64,000 bases of DNA from a virus, in the IMG/VR virus record IMGVR_UViG_3300036859_000312, positions 1-64,000 of that record. One strand, given 5' to 3'. Shown in pieces: positions 29,462 to 38,202 of the stretch (the stretch's first letter is position 1; every line of letters starts with the position of its first letter). The notes beneath the pieces are model-generated. The model was given only the letters and a program-made list of their open reading frames with translations, ran no database searches and was not told the DNA's origin. Position numbers and translations under genes: made by a program.

Positions 29462-29971
29462 ATGCGTTCCCGCGACGTCGCCGATCTCGCCGGCATCAGC
29501 TACAGGCAACTCGACTATCTAACCCGACACCCCGAATCCCCCATCAACCATGACCCAAACGTCGCCTACCGCGGCTCCGGCGTCTATCGCGAATGGACAC
29601 CCCATCAGGCAGTACGCCTCCTCCTAGCAGCCCACCTCTCCGCCGCGACCGTCGCCATCACCGACAACGGCAGCCCTTTCAACGCCTACGCCTTCGCGCT
29701 GCTCCGCTACAACGACCCGATCCCCACCACAGGATGGGTCGCCTGTAACACCGAACCCGACGCAGGACTCGAATTCTCGTTCGCGGACAACCCCGTGGAC
29801 CTGATGGCCGCGATCGAAACGATGCGCTCCGCTCTGGTCACCGCCTACGACCTGCAAGAACTCGCCACAGCACGCCGGCCCCGCTACCGCAAAGACGACC
29901 GGGCCTACGCCCTGCTGGTCCACGAGCTGATCACCGCGGCAGCCCGGCCCTGCCAGCCGACTCCCGCATGA
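29462..29971 (+). CDS. MerR-like HTH DNA-binding protein
   Basis: A 169-residue protein whose first ~60 residues (RSRDVADLAGISYRQLDYLTR ... YREWTPHQAVRLLLAAHL) follow the winged-helix pattern of MerR-type regulators. An unrecognised C-terminal domain (about 65-165) follows. It is a candidate regulator of the downstream small-gene operon. ATG 29462 is preferred over the ATG inside the -10 box. Confidence 0.7.
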   Translation: MRSRDVADLAGISYRQLDYLTRHPESPINHDPNVAYRGSGVYREWTPHQAVRLLLAAHLSAATVAITDNGSPFNAYAFALLRYNDPIPTTGWVACNTEPDAGLEFSFADNPVDLMAAIETMRSALVTAYDLQELATARRPRYRKDDRAYALLVHELITAAARPCQPTPA

Positions 29972-30177
29972 CCGTTGACACGCAGCCGGCCCCTAGCCGG
30001 CACGTCACCGATGTCCGCCACGACATCTGCCACCTGACCTGCTGCTACGACAGGAACACGGCCCTATGCGGGATGGACGTCACAGATACTCCGGTCGGCT
30101 CTCCTGACGACCCTGTCTGCATCACCTGCGACATGACCGACTGCCCGTATCTGTGCCCTCCGCTGCCGGTCGACTAG
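29968..30177 (+). CDS. Small cysteine-rich protein
   Basis: A 69-residue protein with many Cys/His residues (HDICHLTCCYD, CGMD, CITCDMTDCPYLCPP), likely zinc-binding. ATGA overlap with the MerR-like gene. Function unknown. Confidence 0.6.
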   Translation: MTVDTQPAPSRHVTDVRHDICHLTCCYDRNTALCGMDVTDTPVGSPDDPVCITCDMTDCPYLCPPLPVD

Positions 30178-30187
30178 GAGAACCCCC

Positions 30188-30436
30188 GTGAAGTTCCACG
30201 AGATCCCCAACGGCACATACGTGTTGCAGTGCCCGGACTGTCTTGAATTCTTGGCGTTCCATCCCGCTGACCTCGACCGCGCCGAACAGGCGACCGCCGA
30301 TCACCAACAGCTATGCACCCACACCCCGGACGGCGAGGCCAGGGCCTGCACGTTGGGCGGGTTTCAGCACTGCCATTGTTCGGGCATGTCGGGGGTGTGC
30401 TGCTGGTGCGGCGCAGATCTGGAGACCATGGGCTGA
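30188..30436 (+). CDS. Small zinc-finger-like protein
   Basis: An 82-residue protein with CPDCLEFLAFH...H and CHCSGMSGVCCWCG clusters. GTG start with AGGAGAA upstream. Function unknown. Confidence 0.6.
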   Translation: MKFHEIPNGTYVLQCPDCLEFLAFHPADLDRAEQATADHQQLCTHTPDGEARACTLGGFQHCHCSGMSGVCCWCGADLETMG

Positions 30437-30678
30437 TGGGTGGCATCAAGTTCGTTGGCGCCACGGACCTCACGGAAATGGTGGTGATCGCGCATACGCC
30501 TCGCGGTACTGCTGTCGTGCTGGGTACCACAGGGGAGACGGGTGTCTTGGAGGCGGCTTCGGAGATCGTGCGCAAACAGGCCGACTTCCTCGGTGTCGAC
30601 AGACTCGACGTTGTTATTGACGTTGCCCATTCGCAAGTCAGGCAGGTCAGGGACGTCTACACATACGAGGGCTCGTGA
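30436..30678 (+). CDS. Hypothetical protein
   Basis: An 80-residue alpha/beta protein (GGIKFVGATDLTEMVVIAHTPRG... VDRLDVVIDVAHSQ). Coupled by TGATG upstream and GTGA downstream. Function unknown. Confidence 0.6.
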   Translation: MGGIKFVGATDLTEMVVIAHTPRGTAVVLGTTGETGVLEAASEIVRKQADFLGVDRLDVVIDVAHSQVRQVRDVYTYEGS

Positions 30679-30929
30679 TCATTCACCCCGTCTACACGCT
30701 GCACGTCCGGCTGATCGACCCGCCAGACGACCCTGAGCGGGCCTGGACGCTCGCCCTGACGGCTGACATGGCTAATTGCCTGATGCAGGCTCCGAGCGAG
30801 TGGGCGGCTTTCTGGGAGGCAATGCAGAGCATCGTCTGCCAGTACCTCGAACTCCCTGCTGGTGTGCTCGCCTGGACGGTAGAGCCCTACAACCCCGCCA
30901 ACCTCCGCTACCAGGACGTCCATCGATGA
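30675..30929 (+). CDS. Hypothetical protein
   Basis: An 84-residue protein (VYTLHVRLIDPPDDPERAWTLALTADMANC...). GTG start overlaps the preceding stop. No known family. Confidence 0.6.
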   Translation: MIIHPVYTLHVRLIDPPDDPERAWTLALTADMANCLMQAPSEWAAFWEAMQSIVCQYLELPAGVLAWTVEPYNPANLRYQDVHR

Positions 30930-31201
30930 CACAGCCGACCGAGTATGTGCTGCACGCGGAACTCCTAGTTCCCCGCTCTAGCCAGGGCCTGCCGGCCCGT
31001 GTTGTTGCGCTGGGTCTACAGAACAGCTGCGTAATGACCATCCCCCCGAGCGTCCTGAACCTGATCGAGGCCGACAATTGGCCGATCGTCGGGGCGATGC
31101 TGCAATGCCCCATGTGCGCCGCTATGCACGTCGATCCGTCGGAGCTGGCCTGGTGGATGGCACCTATCAGAGACGAGAGCGACGATGACACAGCCGACTG
31201 A
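30926..31201 (+). CDS. Hypothetical protein, MTQPTE N-terminus
   Basis: A 91-residue protein with a CPMCAAMH motif. Its first six residues and about 20 surrounding bases recur at the start of the gene at 31185. Function unknown. Confidence 0.6.
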   Translation: MTQPTEYVLHAELLVPRSSQGLPARVVALGLQNSCVMTIPPSVLNLIEADNWPIVGAMLQCPMCAAMHVDPSELAWWMAPIRDESDDDTAD

Positions 31202-31370
31202 GGACCACCCGAAACGCTCCGTCCTGGAGGGGCTGAGGAACTGGCTGGTCCTGTTCTGGCCGACCTGCCCCGCGTATGACCCGGACAACCGTGACGGCTA
31301 CGACCGGTGCCGCCGTCTGCGCTGGCACGGGGGCCGTCATCACACCTGGGGCCACCACTCATGGAAGTGA
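31185..31370 (+). CDS. Small basic Trp/His-rich protein
   Basis: A 61-residue protein starting MTQPTE like its neighbour, then a short hydrophobic stretch (NWLVLFWPTCPAY) and a basic His-rich tail. It overlaps the previous gene by 17 bases and the next by 10. Function unknown. Confidence 0.55.
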   Translation: MTQPTEDHPKRSVLEGLRNWLVLFWPTCPAYDPDNRDGYDRCRRLRWHGGRHHTWGHHSWK

Positions 31371-31516
31371 CCTGGTGGGTTCACTGGCGGCTACGCAGTC
31401 TCGGGCTGCAATGCCGGGCCATCGGCTACTGCGGCCCCGGACGGGTGCCTGTCCGCTGTCAACGCCTGGTGCATCTGAGAGGGGAGCACGTTGGGTTTAG
31501 TCACTCTTGGAAGTGA
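31361..31516 (+). CDS. Small basic protein
   Basis: A 51-residue protein (MEVTWWVHWRLRSLGLQCRAIGYCG...) ending HSWK, as the preceding protein also does. The overlap with the 31185 gene suggests coupling. Function unknown. Confidence 0.45.
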   Translation: MEVTWWVHWRLRSLGLQCRAIGYCGPGRVPVRCQRLVHLRGEHVGFSHSWK

Positions 31517-31619
31517 GATCGTTCGCGTGGGCAATAACGATCGCGTAGAAGTGACCTTGCCTCACCGGCCGGAGACCGCTACCGCCCGGTAATTATCGAC
31601 GGAGAGTGATATTCGGGCC

Positions 31620-31958
31620 ATGTTCACCCTTGACAGTTACGACGTGTGGGACGTGTGGCCCGCCGCGACTCGTGTGCTGATGGCTCTGATCCGGGTGTAT
31701 GCCCGTGATGGTCGGGCCACGGTCAGGTCAGTCGCTGCGGAGGTTGATCTGGGAGCGTCGACAACGTTGGCTCATCTGCGCCGGCTGCGCCGGTTCGGGT
31801 TGGTCGACTGGGCTGATGGTCAGACGGGCACTCTCCGCCCGCTGGTCGGCCCGGTGCTGTTCCTTGGGGATTGGCCGTGCCCGGTCTGTCACGACGAGTT
31901 CCCGAGAGACCATCACGTGTGTATGCGGGACTGGATCGAAGCGACGTCGGCCCGCTGA
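31620..31958 (+). CDS. Winged-helix transcription-regulator-like protein
   Basis: A 112-residue protein with a LexA/MarR-style wHTH at about 15-70 (MALIRVYARDGRATVRSVAAEVDLGASTTLAHLRRLRRFGLVDWA) and a C-terminal CPVCHDEFPRDHHVC zinc-like cluster. Probably a DNA-binding regulator. It has its own ~100-base upstream gap without a clear promoter box. Confidence 0.65.
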   Translation: MFTLDSYDVWDVWPAATRVLMALIRVYARDGRATVRSVAAEVDLGASTTLAHLRRLRRFGLVDWADGQTGTLRPLVGPVLFLGDWPCPVCHDEFPRDHHVCMRDWIEATSAR

Positions 31959-32128
31959 TGTTGTTCGATGGTGGGCCCGGGATCCTGTGTTCTGTGTGTC
32001 GGCAGGCCAAGCCCCGTCACGCCTACGGCTTCCGTGAGCGTCCCGGTGGTCTGCCGCCGCTGCACTTCGAGGCTGACTGTGGGCAACCCGTCTGCGACGA
32101 CTGCAAGGAAACCCGACCTGATCCGTGA
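31958..32128 (+). CDS. Small zinc-ribbon-like protein
   Basis: A 56-residue protein with CSVCRQAKPRHAYGFRE and CGQPVCDDCK pairs, typical of short phage zinc ribbons. TGATG coupling to the wHTH gene. Confidence 0.6.
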   Translation: MLFDGGPGILCSVCRQAKPRHAYGFRERPGGLPPLHFEADCGQPVCDDCKETRPDP

Positions 32129-32140
32129 CCGCGGTAACAT
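32127..32140 (+). promoter_or_regulatory. Promoter box GACCGCGG-TAACAT
   Basis: -10 TAACAT (32135-32140). Five bases later a GTG opens a nine-codon frame (32146-32175) whose TGA overlaps the ATG at 32172, a possible leaderless leader peptide. The leader also has GGAGG before ATG 32172. Confidence 0.65.
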
Positions 32141-32171
32141 GCCGGGTGCGTTCTCACCCCATGGAGGATCT

Positions 32172-32354
32172 ATGAAGGACGACCCCACTCTCCCCAAGCC
32201 CCGGTCGGCTGCTCAGATCAAGTGGGCTCAGATGCCCGGTCAGGCCCGGTACACGTTGGTTGTCGTGCTCGGGTCCGCGGGCGTGGTGCTGGTGTCCGGC
32301 GCGTTGGCGGTGTCGGCCCGCCTGCTCGAATGGGGAGGGCTGATCGGTGGCTGA
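32172..32354 (+). CDS. Small membrane protein
   Basis: A 60-residue protein with one transmembrane segment (about 27-50: YTLVVVLGSAGVVLVSGALAVSA). Good GGAGG ribosome site. Function unknown. Confidence 0.65.
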   Translation: MKDDPTLPKPRSAAQIKWAQMPGQARYTLVVVLGSAGVVLVSGALAVSARLLEWGGLIGG

Positions 32355-32631
32355 GCCCGCCAACGCTGAGCCTGTAAGGGACCCCGCTGAGATCCGCATC
32401 ATCGTCCGTTCCTGGGTCGTCTTTGTGGCCGCGTTAGTGACCATGTTCGGGCTGGCCATAGCGGGCACGATCGCGGCGGGAATCGGGTTCTATCAGCTGC
32501 TGCACAGCCAAGCCCCCAACCCGCTGACCTTCATGGCGCCCATTGTCTGTGGGGTGTTGGTGATCGTGGTTGCTCGGAGCGCTGAGGACACGATCGCCCG
32601 GTACGAACGCCGGTTAAGGCGCCGGTCGTGA
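32347..32631 (+). CDS. Membrane protein, two TM segments
   Basis: A 94-residue protein with two hydrophobic segments (about 20-46 and 58-76) and a basic C-terminus (IARYERRLRRRS). It overlaps both neighbours and may work with the preceding membrane protein. Function unknown. Confidence 0.65.
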   Translation: MAEPANAEPVRDPAEIRIIVRSWVVFVAALVTMFGLAIAGTIAAGIGFYQLLHSQAPNPLTFMAPIVCGVLVIVVARSAEDTIARYERRLRRRS

Positions 32632-32996
32632 ACCGGTTCTCTGCTCTCGCTAGGTGGTTCGCTGAGGCTGGCCGGGATGTCGTTGCGGTCGCTGGAATGG
32701 TGCCCGCTGGTCTGGCTGGCGCACACGCTGCGATACGGGCGAAGACCGACGAGGAAGACGCCTGGCTCCGCCTTCAGGCCGTGTGCTCGCCCGAGACGTT
32801 CGGGGATTTTCTGTACGTTGCTGAGGAACGAGCCCGGTCGATCGAGCGCAGTTGGGCTACCGGGATCCATTGTCCCCGAAGACTGGACGATGGGTTCGCC
32901 TATGAGACCCCGTTGGCGGCCGCGTACCGTTCCGTTACCCAGGACATCATGTGGACGGGGCGCGAGATGCCGTCGCTCGGAGAATCGCAACGCTGA
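32628..32996 (+). CDS. Hypothetical protein
   Basis: A 122-residue helical protein (ARWFAEAGRDVVAVAGMVPAGLAGAHAAIRAKTDEEDAWLRLQ...). GTG start overlaps the preceding stop; TGATG to the next. Function unknown. Confidence 0.6.
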   Translation: MNRFSALARWFAEAGRDVVAVAGMVPAGLAGAHAAIRAKTDEEDAWLRLQAVCSPETFGDFLYVAEERARSIERSWATGIHCPRRLDDGFAYETPLAAAYRSVTQDIMWTGREMPSLGESQR

Positions 32997-33190
32997 TGCC
33001 CCTGACCCTCAGGAAACTGCTGTGCCGGATCCTGGGTCACAAAGGACAGCTCATAGACATGCGCCCGGACCCTGGGCTAACTGTGATCAACAGCGCTGGC
33101 CTCGATGTCGCTGTGCCGCTTGAGTGGTGGCGTTGCACCCGTTGCCCACACCGTTGGGAACACACCAGATCGTTCGTCTACATGCCCTAG
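32996..33190 (+). CDS. Small zinc-ribbon-like protein
   Basis: A 64-residue protein starting MPLTLRKLLCRILGHKG, with WWRCTRCPHRWEH near the end, a layout seen in small phage proteins with one CxxC and terminal Cys/His. Function unknown. Confidence 0.6.
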   Translation: MPLTLRKLLCRILGHKGQLIDMRPDPGLTVINSAGLDVAVPLEWWRCTRCPHRWEHTRSFVYMP

Positions 33191-33206
33191 AAGGAGAACC
33201 CCACCA

Positions 33207-33614
33207 ATGACCCCCACCCTCACCCCTGTACCGGCGGCGTCCGCTGACGGCAAGCTGATCTACCCGGATGAGGCCGAACGCGGCGAATACGTCATCGTGG
33301 CCACTTCCGACCTGAGAATCTGGCTAACCAACCGGCACGTCGACGGGCCTGACATTCAGGAATGGCTGAAGGCGCACGACTTCTTCCCTGACTACAGAGC
33401 AGTCCGTCGTACCGAGCCGTCCGATGCAGCCGATGTGTTCACCACTGAGCTGGGCGATTCCGAACTCGACGCCCTGGTCGCTGTCTCCTACTTGCTCAGC
33501 AACCTGCCGTCCGATGCCCGGGCCCGTGTCGCCGGCTACGCGCATCAACGGTGGGGAGGCGTAGGAACTCTTTACATTCCGTCTGTGGTGAGCAATGAAC
33601 TTCCCGGCAGCTGA
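33207..33614 (+). CDS. Hypothetical protein
   Basis: A 135-residue alpha/beta protein (GEYVIVATSDLRIWLTNRHVDGPDIQEWLKAHDFFPDYRAV... ). GAAGGAGAA precedes the ATG. Overlaps the next gene by 20 bases. No recognised family. Confidence 0.6.
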   Translation: MTPTLTPVPAASADGKLIYPDEAERGEYVIVATSDLRIWLTNRHVDGPDIQEWLKAHDFFPDYRAVRRTEPSDAADVFTTELGDSELDALVAVSYLLSNLPSDARARVAGYAHQRWGGVGTLYIPSVVSNELPGS

Positions 33615-33795
33615 CACCCGGTGCGGGTTCTGTGGCCATCCGTTCATCGCTCACCCGGCGGCGGCTTCGGTCATCGCCCCGACGCTTTCCGAGCAGCCAG
33701 GCATCATGTGGCCGTGTGGGACTGAAGGCTGCGACTGCGATGACTTCGCTATGCCGGGCTCGGTCCTGGAGCTGGGCGAGATCAGCAACAATTGA
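33595..33795 (+). CDS. Small zinc-binding-like protein
   Basis: A 66-residue protein with CGFCGHPFIAH and CGTEGCDCDDF motifs. Function unknown. Confidence 0.6.
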   Translation: MNFPAADTRCGFCGHPFIAHPAAASVIAPTLSEQPGIMWPCGTEGCDCDDFAMPGSVLELGEISNN

Positions 33796-33837
33796 CGTAA
33801 CCGGCGCTATGTGGCCCGAGCTGCGAAACTGACAGTC

Positions 33838-34350
33838 ATGCAGACCCCCACCCCCAATGCAGATGTTCTGCTAAGCGAGCCTGGCTACGACTACACGACC
33901 ACTGTCGATGTGCCCCTGGAATGGACTTGTGTTTGCCAGGTGTGCGGGAGCCGTGTCCTGACCATTGTTCAGTACTGGGCGGAGCCGAACGAGAATTCGC
34001 TGCGGGACATCGAGACCGATCCTCCGTTCTGTGTCGCCAGCACGGCTACCGGATTCAACGGGGCCCGTCTAGAGCCATGCGGCCACTACGTGCGCCAGTA
34101 CATGGTTTCTACTGGTAAACCCGACGACGATCCTGCCCCGGCCCTCCCACAGGCGGAGCACGCCTGGCGCTGTTCATGTGGGCACCTGAACGAAGGCAAG
34201 TTCGGGCGGAGCGGCTGTAACGACGGGGACTACTACAGCATCTGTGACGGCTGCGGATACGAGTGCATAGAGCGTCGTGGCCAGGTGACCGGCCGCTATC
34301 TGCTGATCCCGATCAGCGAACCGTGGAAGGCCCCATTCGATGTGGCCTGA
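33838..34350 (+). CDS. Cysteine-rich hypothetical protein
   Basis: A 170-residue protein with several zinc-type pairs (CVCQVCGSRV, CSCGHLNEGKF, CDGCGYEC). A CCGGCGC-TATGT sequence upstream (33801-33814) is a weak relative of the phage promoter box. A GTG start at 33811 in the same frame is an alternative. Function unknown. Confidence 0.6.
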   Translation: MQTPTPNADVLLSEPGYDYTTTVDVPLEWTCVCQVCGSRVLTIVQYWAEPNENSLRDIETDPPFCVASTATGFNGARLEPCGHYVRQYMVSTGKPDDDPAPALPQAEHAWRCSCGHLNEGKFGRSGCNDGDYYSICDGCGYECIERRGQVTGRYLLIPISEPWKAPFDVA

Positions 34351-34507
34351 ACCGTATGACCCTGTGCCCCTGTGGCAGCCCCGCTGTTCCCGTTGCGGCG
34401 ATCTCTGCTGGATCGCCCAACCCCATGCCCCTCGAATCACAATGCCGTGCCCCGATTGTCAGCCTGGTGCCGCCATGATCGCAGCGAAGCGCGGGCACCG
34501 CAGGTGA
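34340..34507 (+). CDS. Small zinc-ribbon protein before the terminase
   Basis: A 55-residue ORF (MWPEPYDPVPLWQPRCSRCGDLCWIAQ...) with CSRCGDLC and CPDC pairs, i.e. a four-cysteine zinc ribbon. It overlaps the preceding gene by 11 bases and ends one base before the GTG of the large terminase. Confidence 0.6.
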   Translation: MWPEPYDPVPLWQPRCSRCGDLCWIAQPHAPRITMPCPDCQPGAAMIAAKRGHRR

Positions 34508-34508
34508 T

Positions 34509-35942
34509 GTGGCCCAGTCCTTAGCCGAAGCTCTGGCGGTCCTACCGCAGGAACAACAGGACTCGTTCTACGCGGACCTGACCGAGGCCGAAGCTCGGGC
34601 CCTGCTCGTCGACTGGCAGTTCTGGGGTCGGCCCGAGCAGCACCCGCCGGACTGGTTGTGGCGCTGGTGGATGATCGTCACGGGCCGCGGGTGGGGCAAG
34701 AACCGCACCGCGGCTGAATGGGTCATCACCCGCTGCGAGCTGTTCGCTAGGGCCGGTATCCCGCATCTGGTCGGGCTGATCGGCCAGAACAACGACGACG
34801 TCAAGGGTCTCCAGATTGGCGGTGTGTCCGGTCTCCGTGAGGTGGTCCGCCGCCGCGGGCACCGCTGGGTTGGTGCCATTGGGACTCTGACACCGAAGGT
34901 GCAGATCCTGCGGGATGACAGCACGTGGCACACGACAGAGTTCGAGGTGCATACCGCCGAGCAGCCCGAAGGCCCCCGAGGCCGGAACTTCCACACCCTG
35001 TGGATAGATGAGCTGGCCGCCTACAAACACAAGACCGACGCTGTTGGCAACACCGTGTTCACGAACGCTGAGCTGGCGTTGCGTGGCACATGTCCGGACG
35101 GGGAGATACCGCGGGCTGTTGTCACGACCACCCCTAAACCGATCCCGGTGGTGCGTGACCTGCTCGCGAAGAAACACGGCCCGACGCACATCACCCGCGG
35201 GTCGATGTTCGATAACCGCTCGAACCTGCCACCGGAGTTCATCGCCGCGATTGTGGGCCGTTACGCCGGCACCCGTTTGGCCGCCCAGGAGATCGATGGC
35301 GCCATTATCGATTCAGTCGAGGGCGCCTTGTGGAACGCCGAGATTATCCACAGGTGGCGTGTCACAGCCGATCGGGTGCCGGCCCTATCGAAAGTCGTCA
35401 TCGCGGTCGACCCGTCAGGTTCCGACGACGGCGACGAATGCGGCATCGTCGTGGCCGGCCTCGGGCAAGAACTAGACCAGCGTGGCCTGCAACACGTCTA
35501 CGTTCTCGATGACCTGTCGATGCAGAACCGGCCTGAGCTGTGGGCCCAGGCCGTGACCGGCGCCTACTACGACTGGGTCAGCCGCACCGGCCCGGAAACA
35601 TCGGTGGTGGCTGTCGCTGAAGTGAACTTTGGTGCCGCTCTGGTGCGGGACGTCATCAAGCTGACAGACCGTCTGGTGCCGTTCGAAGAGGTGCGGGCCT
35701 CGCGGGGTAAACGTGTCCGGGCCGAACCGGTAGCGACCATGTACGACGCCGGCCAGGGTCGCATTCATCATGTCGGTGTGTTCCCACAGCTCGAAGAACA
35801 GCAATGCTATTGGACGCCGCTCGACCCGACGTCACCGGACCGTATGGATGCCCTGGTGTGGGCTGCGTCGTATCTGATCCCGGACTTGACGATCCCACCG
35901 GCCGATTACGCCAAGGGTTGGGCCGCTCGGCGTGCCGCCTGA
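34509..35942 (+). CDS. Terminase large subunit
   Basis: A 477-residue packaging ATPase/nuclease. Walker A is the TGRGWGKNRTAAEW variant (about 58-70) and Walker B is FHTLWIDELAAYK. A coupling-motif-like VVTTTPKPIP follows. The C-terminal RNase-H-like nuclease has VIAVDPSGSDDGDE, AVAEVNFGAAL and SPDRMDALVWAASY with catalytic acidic residues. It cuts concatemers and drives DNA into the prohead through the portal encoded next. GTG start. Confidence 0.95.
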   Translation: MAQSLAEALAVLPQEQQDSFYADLTEAEARALLVDWQFWGRPEQHPPDWLWRWWMIVTGRGWGKNRTAAEWVITRCELFARAGIPHLVGLIGQNNDDVKGLQIGGVSGLREVVRRRGHRWVGAIGTLTPKVQILRDDSTWHTTEFEVHTAEQPEGPRGRNFHTLWIDELAAYKHKTDAVGNTVFTNAELALRGTCPDGEIPRAVVTTTPKPIPVVRDLLAKKHGPTHITRGSMFDNRSNLPPEFIAAIVGRYAGTRLAAQEIDGAIIDSVEGALWNAEIIHRWRVTADRVPALSKVVIAVDPSGSDDGDECGIVVAGLGQELDQRGLQHVYVLDDLSMQNRPELWAQAVTGAYYDWVSRTGPETSVVAVAEVNFGAALVRDVIKLTDRLVPFEEVRASRGKRVRAEPVATMYDAGQGRIHHVGVFPQLEEQQCYWTPLDPTSPDRMDALVWAASYLIPDLTIPPADYAKGWAARRAA

Positions 35943-36285
35943 ACTGGCCGCCAAACCCCATCCGAACAGGATCGGCGTCTATGCTCCCGATGTGGTCGAG
36001 CTGCTCATAGCACTGACATCCTGGAGAATCACCCGGCTGCTAGTGCAAGATCAGTTCCCGCCGATAGCTGTGCAACGGGCACGGGTAGCGGCCCGGTGGG
36101 GTGACAATTCGTGGCAGGCGTACCTGTCGCAATGTCCGTGGTGTGCGGGCGTGTACGTGTCAGCGTCGGTGACGGCATGGACATGGGCGATCGTCGGTCT
36201 GCGGGTACCGCTGCTGGTATGGGGCGCCGCGGCAGCAGTCACAGGGCTGTTGTCCAGTATCGATGCGGCGCTGGACAAGGACTAG
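35932..36285 (+). CDS. DUF1360-like membrane protein
   Basis: A 117-residue protein with TSWRITRLLVQDQFPPI, QCPWCAGVYVSASVTAW and a hydrophobic C-terminus, the pattern of DUF1360-type proteins. These are often found near the terminase and portal of actinophages. The CPWCAG motif may bind metal or form a disulfide. It overlaps the terminase end by 11 bases. Function unknown. Confidence 0.7.
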   Translation: MPPELAAKPHPNRIGVYAPDVVELLIALTSWRITRLLVQDQFPPIAVQRARVAARWGDNSWQAYLSQCPWCAGVYVSASVTAWTWAIVGLRVPLLVWGAAAAVTGLLSSIDAALDKD

Positions 36286-36291
36286 CCGACT

Positions 36292-38202
36292 GTGGGCGAC
36301 CGGCTCCCTCGACCAGTCAAGGCCACCACAGCTGCCGCGAAGGTCCTACAGGCAACAATCCATGACGCGCCCCGACCCGAGTCCTGGCATGACGAAGCGT
36401 GGGCGTTCCGGGACACGACCGGCGAGTTGGCTTACGCGGAGCTGTGGCTGGCGAACAGCCTGTCCCGTGTCCGGCTGATAGCCGCCCAACGGCCCGAACC
36501 GGGCGCCGAACCGGAGCCGGTCACGTCCGGCCCTGCCGCCGAATTGGTGGCTGCGCTGGCGGGTGGTCCTGGCGGCCAGTCGAGCCTGTTGCGGTCGTTC
36601 GCTCCCCAGCTATTGACGCCGGGAGTCGGCTACCTGGTCGGGGAACCGACCATGAACGGCGCTGACGAATGGGGTGTCTATTCGGCCGATCAGATACGGC
36701 TGAGCACACGTGGCAGCCCGGACGGCCTACGCACCTACGATCTGATGGAGGGCCCCAACGCGCAGGACTGGCGGCAGCTACCCCCGGGCGCGTTGCCGGT
36801 CAAGGTGTGGCGTCCTCACCCGCGGTTCAGTTGGCTGCCGGATTCTCCGGTGCGGGCGGCGCTGCCGATCCTGCGGGAACTGGCGCTGCTGTCGATGCAT
36901 GTCGCTGCGTCAGCGACGTCGCGTCTGGCCGGTGCGGGCATTCTGGCGATGGATTCGAGCATCCAGTTCCCGGACGGCTGGGAAAAGTGGGTCGAGGAGT
37001 TCCTGGAGACCGTGAACCGGCCGATCAAGGATCGGGCCTCGGCGGCGGCACATACTCCATTCCCGTTACGGATCCCGGTCGCTAAGGGCGAGAAGGTCAC
37101 TGACAAGCTCGCTCATCTGATGTTCAGCACGCCGTTCGATGAGCAGTCGATGAAGCTGCGTGATGAGGCAATCGACCGGTTGGCGACCACTTTGGATATG
37201 CCCAAGCGGGCCCTGAAAGGTGAACAGGAAAACCATTGGGGCAAGTGGGCCACTACTGAAGAAGGCATCACGCTGCATGTCGAACCGAACATGGAGCTTG
37301 TCGCTGAGGGCCTGACCCGTGGCTATTTGGATCCGGCGATGTCGCTTGTGCAGGGCCGTCGTGACGGCGAGTTGTTCACCCGAGGGAACGAGCGACGGCG
37401 GCTCGGGCTGCGGGATGTGTCGGCTCCGCCGGGCGATTTCATTGTCTGGTACGACACGTCGAATCTCGCGACCCGCCCGGACAAGTCGACTGACGCCCGT
37501 GAGGCGTACGACCGGTGGGAGGCGTCTGGCGACGATCTACGCGACGAGGCTGGTATCTCTGACGCGAGACCTCCTGAGGGCGCCGAGTTCGAGCGGCGTG
37601 CCTATATCCAGTTGTTGACGTCGACCGATCCGGAGATTCAGCGGCTGGCGATCACGAAGCTCGGTCTCGCCGATGAAGATGAGATCCCTGCCCGCTCGCC
37701 GGTCGTGCAGGCCCTTCCCGGACCGAGCGAACCCGAACCTGAGCAGGAACGTGAGCAGGAACCGCCGCCCCGGGCGTTGCCGTCGACTCGTGAGGAACCG
37801 GCCCCGAGTGAGGAACCGCAGGTTGCCAGCGTGGCGCCAGCGGTGGCGGTTGTCGCCGCGTGTGACGGGCTGGTGTTCCGTGCTCTAGAGAAGGCCGGTA
37901 ACCGGCTACGGCAGGCGCACCGTCGGCAACTGAACGGCGCGACGGACTGCACAGCTGTGCTGATGCACACCTGCCTGAACGCCACCAGCATCCGCACCAT
38001 GGACCAGCTGTTGGATGGCGCCTGGGATCGTGTCCCCGAGATAGCGGGGATGCTCGGCGAACCGGTCGATGAGCTATGTGCCGTGCTCGATAGCTACACC
38101 AGGATCTTGATTCGTACGGCTCAGCCGCATAGCTGGGATCGCCTGGCGTGCGCGTTGGGTTGTGACGCCGAGCTGCCTTGCCCCGAGGCGGTACCGGCAT
38201 GA
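36292..38202 (+). CDS. Portal protein
   Basis: A 636-residue protein between the large terminase and the MuF gene. It has N-terminal ELAYAELWLANSLSRVRLIAA, a wing/stem region with FSWLPDSPVRAALPILRELALLSMHVAASATSRLAGAGIL, LATTLDMPKRALKGEQENHWGKWATTEEGI, and a long acidic Pro/Glu-rich linker (about 480-520), then a C-terminal helical domain. It forms the dodecameric DNA channel. Confidence rests on position plus typical portal motifs. Confidence 0.85.
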   Translation: MGDRLPRPVKATTAAAKVLQATIHDAPRPESWHDEAWAFRDTTGELAYAELWLANSLSRVRLIAAQRPEPGAEPEPVTSGPAAELVAALAGGPGGQSSLLRSFAPQLLTPGVGYLVGEPTMNGADEWGVYSADQIRLSTRGSPDGLRTYDLMEGPNAQDWRQLPPGALPVKVWRPHPRFSWLPDSPVRAALPILRELALLSMHVAASATSRLAGAGILAMDSSIQFPDGWEKWVEEFLETVNRPIKDRASAAAHTPFPLRIPVAKGEKVTDKLAHLMFSTPFDEQSMKLRDEAIDRLATTLDMPKRALKGEQENHWGKWATTEEGITLHVEPNMELVAEGLTRGYLDPAMSLVQGRRDGELFTRGNERRRLGLRDVSAPPGDFIVWYDTSNLATRPDKSTDAREAYDRWEASGDDLRDEAGISDARPPEGAEFERRAYIQLLTSTDPEIQRLAITKLGLADEDEIPARSPVVQALPGPSEPEPEQEREQEPPPRALPSTREEPAPSEEPQVASVAPAVAVVAACDGLVFRALEKAGNRLRQAHRRQLNGATDCTAVLMHTCLNATSIRTMDQLLDGAWDRVPEIAGMLGEPVDELCAVLDSYTRILIRTAQPHSWDRLACALGCDAELPCPEAVPA

